Origin: Melitaea cinxia
Lineage: Eukaryota > Arthropoda > Insecta > Lepidoptera > Nymphalidae
Direction: 5' to 3'
DNA: 64,000 nt
NCBI RefSeq assembly: GCF_905220565.1
Contig: NC_059422.1
Location: 4,372,001-4,436,000, forward strand
Shown: positions 52,270 through 63,736 of the stretch, piece after piece
Layout: each line of letters begins with the position of its first letter
Numbering within the stretch: the stretch's first letter is position 1
The notes under the pieces: model-generated
Told to the model about the DNA's origin: nothing
The model's database searches: none
The model's input: the letters and a program-made list of their open reading frames with translations, nothing else
Program-made: the position numbers and the translations under genes

Positions 52270-52615
52270 TAATCATCATTATCATCATTACAGCCTATAC
52301 AGTCCACTGCTGGACATAGGCCTCCACAAGTTTACGCCAAAAATAACGTGAACTCATGTGTTTTGCCCATAGTCACCACGCTGGGCAGGCGGGTTGGTGA
52401 TCGCAGTACTAGCTTTGTCGCACCGAAGACGCTGCTGCCCGTCTTCGGCCTGTGTATTTCAAAGCCAGCAGTTGGATGGTTATCCCGCAACCGGTCGGCT
52501 TTTTAAGTTCCAAGGTGATAGTGGAACTGTGTTATTCCTTAGTCGCCTCTTACGACACCCACGGGAAGAGAGGGGGTGGTTATATTCTTTAGTGCCGTAG
52601 CCACACAGTACTGTA
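52270..52615 (+). mobile_element. Near-complete copy of the GAT-tailed family
   Basis: ATCATCATTACAGCCTATAC at the left edge, through the CAGTCCACTGCTGGACATAG block, to GCCGTAGCCACACAGTAC. A separate 40-bp piece of the same family (TTATTCCGCCACCGGTCGGC...) sits directly before it at 52230-52269. Confidence 0.78.
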
Positions 52616-52719
52616 TATACTGTACAAATGTGTGTATAATAATATAATATATTACTCATAAGACAGGCATACAAACCCACCTTAGAACCAGGTGACCATA
52701 TTTTTCTTATATATAACTA

Positions 52720-53180
52720 GGTCGGCAAAAAAGCCTATGGCTTACCTGATGGTAATTGAACACTGTAACTTATAGACGACTGCAACACCAGAAGCATCGC
52801 AAGCGCGTTTCCGACGCTATCTCCAATCTGCCCAGGAACTCTGGTCACCTTTGTCACCACAGGAACACAATATTGCTTAAAAGCAGTTTTTCTTAGTATT
52901 ATTATTTAGCTGTTATATTATTGTTTAGTTGTATTATTTAGCTGTGATATTCTTTAAGGTTCTTCTTCTCCAATCGGCCTGCTCCATATTTCGTGCAGGA
53001 TATTTCCTGCTGTCCTTTTTTTTGAACGTCGGGAGAATCCTCATAGACATCAGACATGGGAGTCAGACTCATACCAAAAAAAATAAAAACCATCCACGAG
53101 TGAACAGACCTCCACCTAAGTGGGGTGAGATGGGGTCGCGTTAGCATGCACCACCTCATTTCCTGCTGTCCTATCTTAGC
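52720..53180 (-). mobile_element. Poly(A)-family repeat, minus, split by the nested element 53017-53157
   Basis: GGTCGGCAAAAAAGCC at the left (inverse 3' end), GGATATTTCCTGCTGTCCT at the insertion point, and ATCTTAGC after it. Confidence 0.78.
53017..53157 (-). mobile_element. 141-bp 3' end of the same GC-rich retroelement, nested
   Basis: Flanked by ATTTCCTGCTGTCCT at 53002-53016 and 53158-53172 (15-bp target duplication). The T tract at the left edge is the tail of a minus-strand element. It matches the last part of the 47933-48458 element and is inserted in a poly(A)-tailed repeat of the GAGGTAGGGCACAGCAGGAA family. Confidence 0.83.
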
Positions 53181-53747
53181 TATTATATTTTTGTGTACGT
53201 TAAAAAAATAAAAAAATACTGAACACTCATTAAAAGAAAACAACTCAAACTTGATCGTTATTTTTTGTGCGCTGCTCTTGTATTTTCGGATATTTACATA
53301 AAATTACTAAACACGTGACTTACACCCGATACTATCTACTTAGTATGTACATTTTTTGTGTACTTTTTTTGCACCACACCAACGCTATCGTACTCTTCCG
53401 TGCCTATTGGTTGGATTAGTGCTTATAATACCTTAGAAAAAATTATTAAACGAGTATAGTAGCATAATATGTTATAATGTTACAGTATCATGTATTAAAT
53501 ATTATGTATTTTTTTACAGTATTATGTATTTTTTGTAAAAAAAATCCTAAGAATAGTCTAGACAAAATATAACAAACGAATAACTTATAATAATAATGGT
53601 GTCATTATTATAACGAAAAGACATACACAATCAAATCGACAAAAAATATGACAAGATCCCGTTAGCCGGAAATTAATTTTGTTTTATTTAATTAATAAAA
53701 AATCATTTTAAATAATATGTTACAGTTACTGTGGATTTTAATTATAA

Positions 53748-54048
53748 CTAGCTTTACTTGCGACTTTGTCCGCGTTCGCAGAGTTATAAAATAAATAAAA
53801 AATCTAAAATAAAAGTTGCCCAAGTTACTCCTACTACACATCATACTTACATCAGCTATCTGCCAGTGCAAGTTCCGTCAAAATCGGTCCAGCCTTTTCA
53901 GAGATTAGCCGGAACAAACAAACAGACAGACAGACGTATAAAAAATGTCATTTTGCTTTACGTAACGTGTATACATACATATGAATTTAGTTAAAGCGTC
54001 TATTTTAATATTACAAACAGACACTCCAATTTTATTTATTTGTATAGA
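53748..54048 (-). mobile_element. Helitron of a second family, minus orientation, 301 bp
   Basis: On the minus strand it starts A|TCTATACAAATAAATAAAA and ends ...GCAAGTAAAGCTAG|T. The interior has ATCGGTCCAGCCTTTTCAGA and a run of CAGA repeats. Confidence 0.75.
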
Positions 54049-54849
54049 TAATAATAATTCACTCGCGAAATGAACTAAGTTTTTTCCACTATATTAATAT
54101 AATATTTAAAATTTAAATATTTTAAAAATATAGTTTTACGTCAAAGAAAGTTTTTTATTGATAGATTTTTTCTTTTTCTATTTTAAAAATATTTGTGTTT
54201 TAAAGTTATTCGAATTGCAGTTACTTACTGATCATTTGATAGATACACTTCTTGCAACATTATGAAGCTGCATAGACAAAGCCACTAATTGATGTAAGAT
54301 TTTTAAGAAATTTTAGGTAACTGTTCCTAGTTGCATCAACAAAAGTTGCTTGGTTTACATTTACTGCAACTTCAGATATAATTTTGAAATACATATATTT
54401 ATTAATTTGACTACGGATCTTAAAAATGAAGCATCTCATGACCTGTTGTGAACCTTTTGGCCTGGCATTCGCAAAAAAGTGTATAGTGCCCTGTAGGTAG
54501 CTTTGTTTCTATAGTGCATCTAGGACGTTTCAGTTTTTGCGATTCGAGGATTGATTTTTACTCGTAGTAAAGTCTGCGGTCATCATCCCAAAGATGTGTT
54601 ATATTGCTATACAACAAACAGTCAAGAGTCATTCCTGGGTTAGTTCAATGAGTGAAGAAGCACGACTGTCTTCATTTAGATAAGTAAGATTAAGTACAAT
54701 ACTAATATTTTTTATTTGAGTTTTCAGTCCCAGCTTGCTTCTAATAGGAGGGTGGGTAAATGTGTGATTATTTTATATTTTTTGTTTCGTTGGTTATTAC
54801 TAAATACCATTGTCATAAACCTGCGTGCTTTTTTAATGCTATTTATATA

Positions 54850-54861
54850 AATAAATTATAT

Positions 54862-54893
<32 letters not shown>

Positions 54894-54918
54894 ATATATA
54901 TATGTATGTATATATATA
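54850..54918. repeat. AT microsatellite
   Basis: Long TATATA tract directly abutting the 3' end of the Helitron at 54919. Confidence 0.9.
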
Positions 54919-55329
54919 CTAGCTGACCCCGCAAACGTTATTTTGCCATATATGTTATTAACCCCTATGATCCCCCTTATAACTTAGGGATATGAAAAAA
55001 TAGATGTTGGCCGATTCTCAGACCTATCCGATATGCACACAAAATTTCATAATATTTTATTAACCCCCTCAATCCCCCCCCCCACCCCTTATAACTGAGG
55101 GATATGAAAAATAGATAATAATAATAATAATAAATACTCTTTATTGTACACCACAAAGAAACATTACAACAAAAGTGATACATGAAAAGAAAGATGTACA
55201 AAGGCGATGTTGTTGTTGTTCGATTATCAGACCTACCCTATATGAACACAAAATTTCATGAAAATCGGTCAAGCCGTTTCGGAGGAGTTTAACTACAAAC
55301 ACCGCGACACAAAAATTTTATATATTAGA
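54919..55329 (-). mobile_element. Helitron, minus orientation, with a nested LINE tail
   Basis: Ends on the minus strand are A|TCTAATATATAAAATTT and ...GGTCAGCTAG|T, the Helitron context. Positions 55113-55213 are an inserted LINE 3' end (TAA repeats, TTTATTGTACACCACAAAG). It is the same family as 31646-31842 and 39706-40018. Confidence 0.8.
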
Positions 55330-55333
55330 TATA

Positions 55334-55536
55334 TCTTAATATATATAAATCTCGTGTCACAATGTTTGTCCTTAATGGACTCCTAAACTACTTAACCGAT
55401 TTTAGTCAAATTTGCACACCGTGTGCAGTTTGATCCAACTTAAAAGATAGGCTATAGATAGGTTATTTTGATATATTATGTTATTATTATATTTCAGAAA
55501 AAAATAAGGTGATACGAAGTTCGCCCGGTCAGCTAG
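55334..55536 (+). mobile_element. Helitron, plus orientation, 203 bp
   Basis: A|TCTTAATATATATAAATCTC at the left and ...CGGTCAGCTAG|T at the right. It begins 4 bp from the 5' end of the minus-strand Helitron 54919-55329, so the two lie head to head. Confidence 0.8.
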
Positions 55537-55639
55537 TATGTATATAGATTTAAATTTTAACTACCTCAGCTTAACAGTTCAAAGAGAAATAGGAGTTAGT
55601 TGTATTAAGACAGAGCATAGAAATGACTATCTTGTTCAA

Positions 55640-55945
55640 AACTTTAACTGAGGAAGGGCATAGCAGGAATTTTCCTGCTCAATATATGGAGCAGCCCGAC
55701 TGGGGTAGTACCTCAACCGACCTTACGGAAGATCAAAGCTAAATAATAGTGCTTTCAAGCAGTGTTGTATTCCTGTTGGTGAGTAAATTGACCAGAGCTC
55801 CTGGGGACATTGGGAGTAAGGTTGGCAACGCGCTTGCGATGCTTCTGGTGTTGCAGATGTCTATGTCTATAAGCTACGGTAATCGCTTACCATTAGGTGA
55901 GCTGTACGCTTGTTTACCGATCTGATTATATAGGTATAAAAAAAA
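55640..55945 (+). mobile_element. Poly(A)-tailed interspersed repeat
   Basis: GAGGAAGGGCATAGCAGGAA to TACGCTTGTTTACCGATC and an A run; mildly diverged. Confidence 0.78.
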
Positions 55946-56832
55946 TTACATAAATGAGTTTAGTTACATACACAAATTATTTCGAGCTTACCATATAATG
56001 ATGTTTCGATGATAATTTTTCGATCTGGTCTCTAATACGACGAAATTGATAAAATTTGACAAAAAAAAATATATAGTTAAATGTTTATTTTTATTTTGTT
56101 TGTATAATTAATTATACGGCAACAAGTTTGCAAATAGATACTGTTTCTTTAAGTTATATCATTAAATGAAACTAGTTTTCTTATCTGCAAATAGATATAC
56201 CTTTAAAGTTCCGTTAGTGATTTTAGGATTCCGTATCCAATGTATCAAAATGAATCCCTATTTGTCTCACCTTTTCGCTTAGTCTTTTAGTCCCTTTGTT
56301 ACTAGAAGTAAGAAGGTTTAATGGTTAAATGTTACTTATAGACAAAAATCGACAAAAGTATCGACTAAGATTTTAAAAAGTGTGACCGTTTTTCACCAAC
56401 TTTGAATGAAGTTATATGTATGTATTAGCTTTGAATGTTCATTTTTCTATCATAACCTAACCTGCAACTAAGCATCACTTAGTTCTTAAAATATGAAGGG
56501 TTAGATATTGCAAAGTGTTACGGAATCCTTCGCGTGTGTTCCCGACTCGATATTGGCCACGTTTTCCTATTAAGCATTGGAACTAAATTTTATATAATAT
56601 TTGTTTAAATGTCCTTAGATCGAGAGTCTTGATTGCTAATCGGATAAAATGTCTGAACAGAAGATAATATTAGATAGAGATGAGTTTTAGTATGTATGTA
56701 AAGTTTTAGTATTAAATGAAGTATTCAGAAAACTAGGCACAGTTAGTTTATACTAGGCTAAGTTTTAAAACTATTGTTGTTGACTAGCCCATTGGCATAG
56801 TTTGCAATCTCTTATTTTAAAGATTTTTAGTT

Positions 56833-57030
56833 AGGGCAGGGCACGAAATTTCCTGCTCAAAATATGGAGCAGCCCGATTGGGGTAGTACCTCGACCTTAA
56901 AGAAGATCACAGCTAAAAATAATACTTTTTTCAAGCAGTGTTGTGTTCCTGTGGTAAGTAATGTGACCAGAGCTCCTGGAGTAAGGAGATTGGAGGTAGG
57001 GTCGGCAACGCGCTTGTAATACCTCTGGTA
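56833..57030 (+). mobile_element. Poly(A)-tailed interspersed repeat, 3' truncated
   Basis: GGGCACGAAATTTCCTGCTC to GGCAACGCGCTTGTAATACC. Confidence 0.75.
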
Positions 57031-57794
57031 CTACTACTTTTAAAAAAATACATTCAAGGCTTCGATGCTCCTCCTAAACTAGCACCATAACTTCGTCTGT
57101 GATCGCACTCAATCACAAACGTACCTTATCAAAAAAAAGCAAACCTCTGCGACAAACTCGCACTCAAAACTCGTATATTATACCTCATCAAACCCGCTAC
57201 ACGAAGTTGTTAAACAAGATATTTCGATTATTCACTTTATAAGCTAATCATTTTATTGATTATTATACAACTGTATATTCGATAAAAACTGCAGGAAAGG
57301 CTAATGAACTTTTAAATATTAATTGATGGATTGAATTATTAATTTATTTATTATTTATTTTATTTAATACTTTATTGTACACCACAAATATATTACAAAC
57401 AAAGCATAAAGATAGTTACAGACAATGAAGTACAACGGGCGGACTTATGGCTAATTAGCCATTTCTTCCAGACAACCCATATTTTTATGTACCCAATTTA
57501 ATATGGAATGTGTTAACAACTCACAATTTCTTCCTTTGTAACGTCTAATTATTTTTTTATTATTTAATTTATTGACATAGAGCACGGTGGGAATCTTGCT
57601 AAAAGTTTGAAGACGCCTGGGAAAAGACGTCAACCTTACAGAAGATCGGAGCTTGAATACCATGCTCCCAAGTAATATTGTGTTCCTACGTTGTGTAATG
57701 TAGCCAGACCCCTTTAATAGGATCAGGCATAGTGTCATCAACGCACTGGGAATGCTATTGGTGTTGTTGGCAATCGTAAGATATACAATGCAGA

Positions 57795-58070
57795 CTATCG
57801 CAGTCCACTGTTGGACGTAGGCCTCCACAAGTTCGCGCCAAATGTGTTTTGCCCATAGTCACAGTGGGCAGGCGGGTCGGTGACAGCAGGGCTGGCCCAT
57901 CTTCGGCCTGTGTATTTCAAAGCCAGCAATTGGATGGTTATCCCGCTATTGGTCGACCTTTTAAGTTCCAAGGTGGTAGTGGAACTATATTATCCCTAAG
58001 TCGCCTCTTACGACACCGATGGGAAAAGAGAGGGTGGCTATTTTATTTACGGACCTAACCACGCAGCAGA
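57795..58070 (+). mobile_element. Copy of the GAT-tailed family with internal deletions
   Basis: CGCAGTCCACTGTTGGACGT at the left through to GACCTAACCACGCAGCAG. Several internal gaps relative to the 45047 copy. Confidence 0.75.
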
Positions 58071-59018
58071 TAAGATACGGTATCCGCTTACAATCAGATG
58101 TGCCGCACGATTGTTTGCCATATTTGTAATAAAAAAGTCTAAAAGACATTAAACCTACTTTGTGTCTTTCACCATGAAAAGCGAAATTGTTTAGAAGTGA
58201 GACTATTTAACTACGCTACAACGCATAGCGGCGGAACAATAACTTATAAAATCGTCGTTTGTGAAATAGTAAAGGATATCTAGTATTTTAAAAATTAGTG
58301 GAAAAGATGAAATGATGAAAGAAATGTAGTCTATTTTTCAATATTTATATTCGGCACATAAGTGAGTTTGAAATGCACTTTTGCATGGTGATTTTACAAA
58401 TTAAAATTGTAAAAGTTTTTAATAAATTTATTAGATATATTAAAAATAACAAGGTTAAAGCTACTATTGATTACAAACCCAGTCTTTTCTAGTAGTTATC
58501 AGTTTATTTCACTACCGATTGATTTCAAGTATTTGCATCCTTGGAATCAATCACCTTGGCTCAAAGACTTGATTTGTGATTTACTTATAATGGGGCTGTT
58601 GTTTCAGGTTTCTCTCATTGCTTTGAGGTACCTTTCTAAATGTTGAAAGTCTAGTAACAATATCGTAATTCTTAAACTCGATTCACTCAAAGAGGTTTCT
58701 AGGGTGGGAACTCACCTATGTTATTCAGAAAGCTTGAAATTAAGCTCAGTTTTCATAGACAGTTAATGGCTGCAAAAGCAAAAATATGAACTATTCGTGG
58801 CTTATACAAGACACATAAATTAAGTGTTCGTATAAAGAAGCGTGTAGAACATTGGTTCTGGGGCATGAATATGCTTTATAAATTGTTCTGTAAAAGCAGA
58901 TTAATGGCAGATAATTGGCATAAAAATTTTGTACAGTCTTACTATTATAAAAAATTTGTAATTATCTCCCTAAATTGTTGTCGTAAGAGAAAACACAATA
59001 ATTCTGTCCCTCATTAAG

Positions 59019-59338
59019 CTCATGGGCGTATTTACCCTAGGGCCATAAAGGTTATGACCGGGGGAGACATTCTGCGAGGGGCGGAACAAGCCAAGCACGA
59101 TGAGCGCACGCTACGACACAAGACGCGATTAAGTATAAAGACGGAGACTACGTGGTGATGTAAAAAAATCGAAGAAAAAATTTGGAATTTACGTAATGGG
59201 CGGCCTAAAAAAATGTAATGGGAATTGTTAGTTTAATCGAGTATATTATAAAATATTATACATGCTATAGGCGGCCTAAAAAAGGGGCCAGCAGAAACAA
59301 TTCGGGGGCGGCAAACTCTATTGGCCCGTGCTGAATCA
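59019..59338 (-). mobile_element. Unexpanded relative of the 20365-21146 element
   Basis: Matches the ends and one internal unit of 20365-21146 in inverse orientation: CATGGGCGTATTTACC, the AGGGCCATA block, GATGTAAAAAAAT, and finally CTATTGGCCCGTGCTGAATC. Clearly diverged, with no tandem expansion. Confidence 0.75.
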
Positions 59339-60485
59339 TAACATACGCCACTGCGTAGCTCCTACTTCTCCATTTCTTATGAGAGTAAGCAGCATTTACT
59401 GCTGTAAGTGTTATAGGTGTCAGTGATCACTTCAAGTGAACGACCTGTTCGTTTTCTCGCCATTTCCACAACGAAAACGGAACTACTATACGTTTCAATT
59501 AAACAAAAGAACGTACAAGTCGATTACGTTTTTACAACATTTTAATTACCAGTTTTTTGTTTTGTTTTGGGCTCGGTTTTCCGCATTTAGATGCAAAGGT
59601 GGTCCGTTATGCGTGAAAAGAGGGCTGACTAGTTCAGTCAGCCTCAGTCAGCCCAGCTCCTTCCAGAAGCTCAGAAGCCTCAGAAAGTTAAAATACAGTA
59701 GAATTGAGGACATCCTCCTTTACTGAACTTGGTTAATTAATATAATGAAAATCGTGCTTGCATTCTGTTAAAGAAAGGTAAAAAAAATGTAATGATTTGT
59801 TAGGGGTGAGTATTTTGGGTGTCGGGCGGCAACAAACCATACTACGCCACTGAATCAAATATACATTACCATCATTTCTCATTTACAAGATAATACTTTC
59901 AAATCGTTATTTCAAATTTGAACTTTTTGCACGGTCAAAGTTCAGGTTCGTAAGGCATCTGATAGCGCATAAAGATGTATAACGTGTTTAAAAACTACTT
60001 CAAATTTTTCGGAAAATTAATTTGCCATCAAGAAACAATAAAGATAGCAATCAAATACAATACTAATGCAGTAATTACAGCAGCTGACCCATAAACTTTG
60101 ACCGTCGATGTTTGATAGCAGGTAACGAGATAAGGGCGTATTGTTTAAACTGTGACTCAGACATGTACTCTTCTTGATGTAACAAAAAACTTTATACTTT
60201 ACTTCCATCTTCAATAACATCTTAGTAAATTCGTTAATTGTTAGTTCTATTATTCTAATTATCAATCAATGGAAAATCTGACGTCAACAAGGAAAATAGC
60301 TTTATAAGAAGAAAATAGATACTTAAAATGTTTTTATTTTTAGTTTTCCAGAATATAAATAAATTACTTATTTATTTTTAATAGAATTTTCAAGCAAACG
60401 ATTATCCATTATGCGTATATAGCGCCATCACAAAATCTTACACACTAGTTGTAGTCTTTATTTAAGTATCAGCATTATAAATCTT

Positions 60486-60829
60486 GACGCCGCGTTGGCG
60501 CAACGGTTACAGCCATGGATTGTACCTGTTGCGTCGGCGGTTGCGGGTTCGAACCCCGCACATGACAAACATTTGTATTGGCCATACAGGAGTTTGGTTT
60601 GGTCTGGGTGTTTGTGCAGTCCTTGTGGGTCTCCCCACCGTGCCTCGGAGAGCACGTTAAGCCCTCGGTCCCGGTTGTTATCATGTACACCTGATAGCGA
60701 TCCTTACTCATAGTAGGGAATATATCCGCCAACCCGCATTGGAGCAGCGTGGTGGATTAAGCTCTGATATTTCTCCTACATGGGGAAAAAGGCCTATGCC
60801 CAGTAGTGGGATATTACAGGCTGAAGCGA
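60486..60829 (+). mobile_element. tRNA-derived SINE, head type 1, full length
   Basis: The A box TGGCGCAACGG and B box GGTTCGAACCC are intact. The body matches 16218-16570 closely. It is one of the best-preserved copies. Confidence 0.85.
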
Positions 60830-60974
60830 TTATAAATCTTATTAAAACAACCCACAATTTTCACATCTTTAGGATTAATGATGATTTCGCCAATGTCGCG
60901 TAGAACGGGCAAGGCATGGAATTAATTGATCGATGTGTTGGAGGTCACTACCTTCGTTCGGTTCTTTTTGTTCG

Positions 60975-61640
60975 AACAGGGCCGGATATATCTCATTCAA
61001 AAATTGGAGTAGCCGGATTAGGAAAACACCTCAACCTTAAAGGATATCAAACTTAAATAGCACTGCTCCCAAGCAGTGCCTTGATCCTGTGGTGAGTAAG
61101 GTGACCAGAGCTCCTGGGGAGGGTCTCGGGGGTAGGGTCGGCAACGCGCTTGTGATGGTTCTGATGTTTTTTTTTTTAATCTTTATTTGCATAATGTAAG
61201 AGGCTTTGGCCGCTTAGCGACTATGTCAGCCCCATTGATCATAACAAAATCACTATACTATTAAACTAACCAATCTTAAAAACATCCAATACACCTTAAT
61301 CGCCAGTTCCGACGTAGGATCAGAAAGGATAGCATTACAAATTCCCACACATCTAAAATCAATTCCAATTTCCTTTTCTAAGTCTCTGCGTGCAGCTGCG
61401 ACCCGAGCACACTCCACTAAAGCGTGGTATACATCTCGCGTGTTACATACTGTACAGTTAGGAGACTGGACAATTTTCATCATGAACCCGAATGTATTTA
61501 ATGGGATGTGCCCGGATCGAAGTCTTAAACTAGTAACCAACATTTCTCGACTTAATTTTGCATTATAGTGGTTCTGATGTTTCAGGCGTCTATAGACTAC
61601 GGTAACCGCTTTGTACCGTACACTTGTTCGCCATCATTTT
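60975..61640 (+). mobile_element. Poly(A)-family repeat split by the nested LINE 61170-61568
   Basis: The left half ends GCAACGCGCTTGTGATGG; the right half resumes TTCAGGCGTCTATAGACTAC and ends GTACACTTGTTCGCC. Confidence 0.78.
61170..61568 (-). mobile_element. 5'-truncated LINE 3' end, nested, with 14-bp target duplication
   Basis: Flanked by direct copies of TGGTTCTGATGTTT (61156-61169 and 61569-61582), with a T tract (the element's A tail on the minus strand) just inside the left copy. It codes the end of a LINE polyprotein with a CxxC...H...C knuckle (NCTVCNTRDVYHALVEC). It is inserted in a poly(A)-tailed repeat whose halves are 60975-61169 and 61569-61640, about 140 bp beyond the CWC27 stop codon. 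Confidence 0.85.
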
Positions 61641-61705
61641 AAGATAGGGTTATTTTATATAATTGAATTAAAAAAAATAAAACGAAATAAATCATTATAA
61701 GCATT

Positions 61706-61856
61706 TCATTTCTTATTCTTTTTATCATTCTTCTCTCTCTTTCTCTTATTGATCGGATTCCTTGGATCGTATATATCGAACCAATCATCCCCTTTTGTGG
61801 AAGCGTCTTTAGCGAGAACTGCGCCTTTGTCTTCGAACCGTAGAGTATGTCCCAAC
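61706..61856 (-). CDS. Cwc27: CWC27 spliceosome-associated cyclophilin, terminal exon
   Basis: Phase 2 in; 49 codons and a TGA stop at 61706-61708. It codes LGHTLRFEDKGAVLAKDAST, then DWFDIYDPRNPINKRKREK and a Lys/Asn-rich end. The IYDPRNPxNKRxRE motif near the C-terminus is what I recognise from CWC27 proteins. The FED motif sits at the expected distance from the junction Trp. The 3' flank is AT-rich; no exact AATAAA was seen on the minus strand close by, only TATAAA-like variants. Confidence 0.88.
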
Positions 61857-62583
61857 CTGGAATATATAGAAAAAGTAATACTAGTGTTAAATTAAACTCT
61901 TTTACCCTTTTCTATGAATTACAAACTGTTTCTATATGACTGTTTCTTAGTATAAAGCTTAAAAAAGATAAGTATTGTATGTGATGAATCATTAATACCA
62001 CTCACTTCTATCTATCATCTAAAGTGTTTGTATAACACAAAGAATTAGATTGTATAATATTGCCCCTAAAATAACAATATTAAATGCAAATGATCTACAC
62101 TGTACACTTTTAAAGAAAAAGGAAAAAAGAAGAAAGTAATAACATAGAAAGATGTACAAAGCTCTTATAACTTAAAGAGATCTTTGTCCAGATAACCTTT
62201 GGGTATATTAAAAAAAAAGGGCTTGCGTACAAAGTACACACGTCAGAAGTGAAACTTCTTTGGCAAACTAATTTTTAAATCTCGTTTATATTTATACTAA
62301 TCTAAAGCTTTAGATTTCCGTTCCAGCGCCATCGACAAAAACGTTGCCGTTTTATCTGTAAAATTTTACCCTCATGCGCAAGAATGGTTTCATCTACATT
62401 TATTTAAGGACAAAAAAGGTACTAAAATATTTCATGGCCTTTCTCGGTAAATGGACAATAAAATACAAAACTATTTTTTCGATTCGAACAAATACTTTCT
62501 GAGTCTGGGTTTTTTTCGTTCAAACAAAAAACAAGCTCTTCCGCTTTAGAATATTAATAGAGATATGTTTAATAATACTTTAC
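61857..62583. other. Last intron of CWC27
   Basis: 727 bases between the two recognised exons. It contains a LINE 3' tail relic (about 62095-62205) and otherwise plain AT-rich DNA. Confidence 0.75.
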
Positions 62584-62703
62584 CAATTATCCGTGTTAAT
62601 GTCATCCTCATCCTCTGCCTTTTCTTCCTCGCCTTGAGCTTTCTCTTTAATCGCGTGCAATTTTGTTTTGAACTTAGCTAGGAGTTGGAGTGTGAAATCT
62701 TCT
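62584..62703 (-). CDS. Cwc27: CWC27 spliceosome-associated cyclophilin, penultimate exon
   Basis: Phase 2 in, phase 2 out (TG|GTAAAG). It codes EDFTLQLLAKFKTKLHAIKE, an acidic stretch (EEEKAEDEDDINTDN) and the first two bases of a Trp codon. From memory of the human protein, the region before its C-terminus has the same plan: LL.KFKSKL, an acidic run, then W..H.L.FED. CWC27 is a cyclophilin-family protein of the activated spliceosome; its N-terminal cyclophilin domain lies beyond the right edge. Confidence 0.85.
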
Positions 62704-62764
62704 CTGTAAGAATAAGCATTATTTGGTCAATGTGTGTGGTGTGGTTGAATTTGTTAATATTTTT

Positions 62765-63035
62765 CGTCGTAAGAGGCGACTAAGGGATAACACAGTTCCG
62801 CTACCAGCTTGGAATTAAAAAGCCGACCGGTAGCGGGATAACCATCCAACTACTGGCTTTGAAATACACAGGCCGAAGACGGGCAGCAGCGTCTTCGGTG
62901 CGACAAAGCCAGCCCTGCGCCAACCCGCCTGCTGAGCGTGGTGACTATGCGCAAAACACATGAGTTCACGTTATTTTTAGCGTAAACTTGTGGAGGCCTA
63001 TGTCCAGCAGTGGACTGTATGGGCTGTGATGATGA
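62765..63035 (-). mobile_element. Copy of the GAT-tailed family in the CWC27 intron
   Basis: Same order of blocks as 21895-22234 (GTCGTAAGAGGCGACTAAGG through to CCAGCAGTGGACTGTATGGG, then GATGAT). It lies in the intron upstream of the penultimate CWC27 exon. Confidence 0.78.
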
Positions 63036-63051
63036 ATAAATAAATAAATAT

Positions 63052-63249
63052 CGACACAATACACACACGGTCGTCTGTTCCTAGAGTAAGCAACTTAATG
63101 CTTGTGTTATAAGCAACAGCCAACTGGTACAGTTTTTAATTATTTTTTTTCGATAAACATACTTATAAATAATACATATATAAGTGTTTATATTACACCC
63201 AGAGTCGGGGTGGGAATCGAACCCACTACTAACTGTGCCAACAGGCTAG
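63052..63249 (-). mobile_element. tRNA-derived SINE, head type 3
   Basis: CAACTTAATGCTTGTGTTAT, GTGGGAATCGAACCCACTAC and ACTGTGCCAACAGGCTAGCC. It lies in the CWC27 intron. Confidence 0.78.
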
Positions 63250-63620
63250 CCTTCTTAGAAATTCTAGAATTCTCTATATTGATTTATTAATATATATTTT
63301 TTCCATTTGTAATTATTTGAATTAAATAATTCTTTAATTGCAATTATGTGTTTTATGTTCACCATATATTTAATGGTGAATAGATCTCTACGTATCCGAG
63401 ATAGTAGTTTGTAGAATTTAAGTTAAAAAATAGTGTCTATGAACTCCTCGTGTCATTGAACATACGATATATTTTACTCGAGCAACGCCGGGTTTCGCTG
63501 CTAGTATAATACAATTTATGAATCGATTCAAAATTGCTTTTAAAGCCTGCTTGAATAAGGTCTTTTTTAGCTTTAGAAACCTTTTGTCTGTTTATCACAA
63601 TTTATCTTATTAGTGTAAAA

Positions 63621-63736
63621 TCCCTACTAATATTATAAATGTGAATGTAAGTTTGTTTGTTACGCTTTCACGCGAAAACTACTTAATCGATCATCATGAA
63701 ACTTTGTACACATATTCTTAGAGGTATGAGGTTTAA
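63621..63736 (+). mobile_element. Helitron 5' end interrupted by another repeat
   Basis: A|TCCCTACTAATATTATAAA, close to the 5' end of the Helitron at 21546. It is broken at 63737 by a poly(A)-family element that runs off the window. Confidence 0.7.

Larger units (their letters stand above)
49679..61705. other. 12-kb intergenic region between the matrix gene and CWC27
   Basis: Should contain the promoter of the matrix gene near 49.7 kb and the CWC27 3' flank near 61.7 kb, but no motif was convincing. The stretches 49800-50830, 51445-52100, 53200-53740, 54050-54840, 55950-56825, 58090-59010 and 59340-60480 hold no recognised feature beyond AT-rich DNA. Confidence 0.65.

Noticed and set aside
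57451..57828. 125-residue minus-strand frame
   Set aside because: It runs across a LINE tail, a decayed poly(A)-family repeat and the start of a GAT-tailed element; no protein motif.
59436..59726. 96-residue plus-strand frame
   Set aside because: No domain or signal; its end (GTAGAATTGAGGACATCCTC) resembles the inverted-repeat family, so it is probably repeat-derived.
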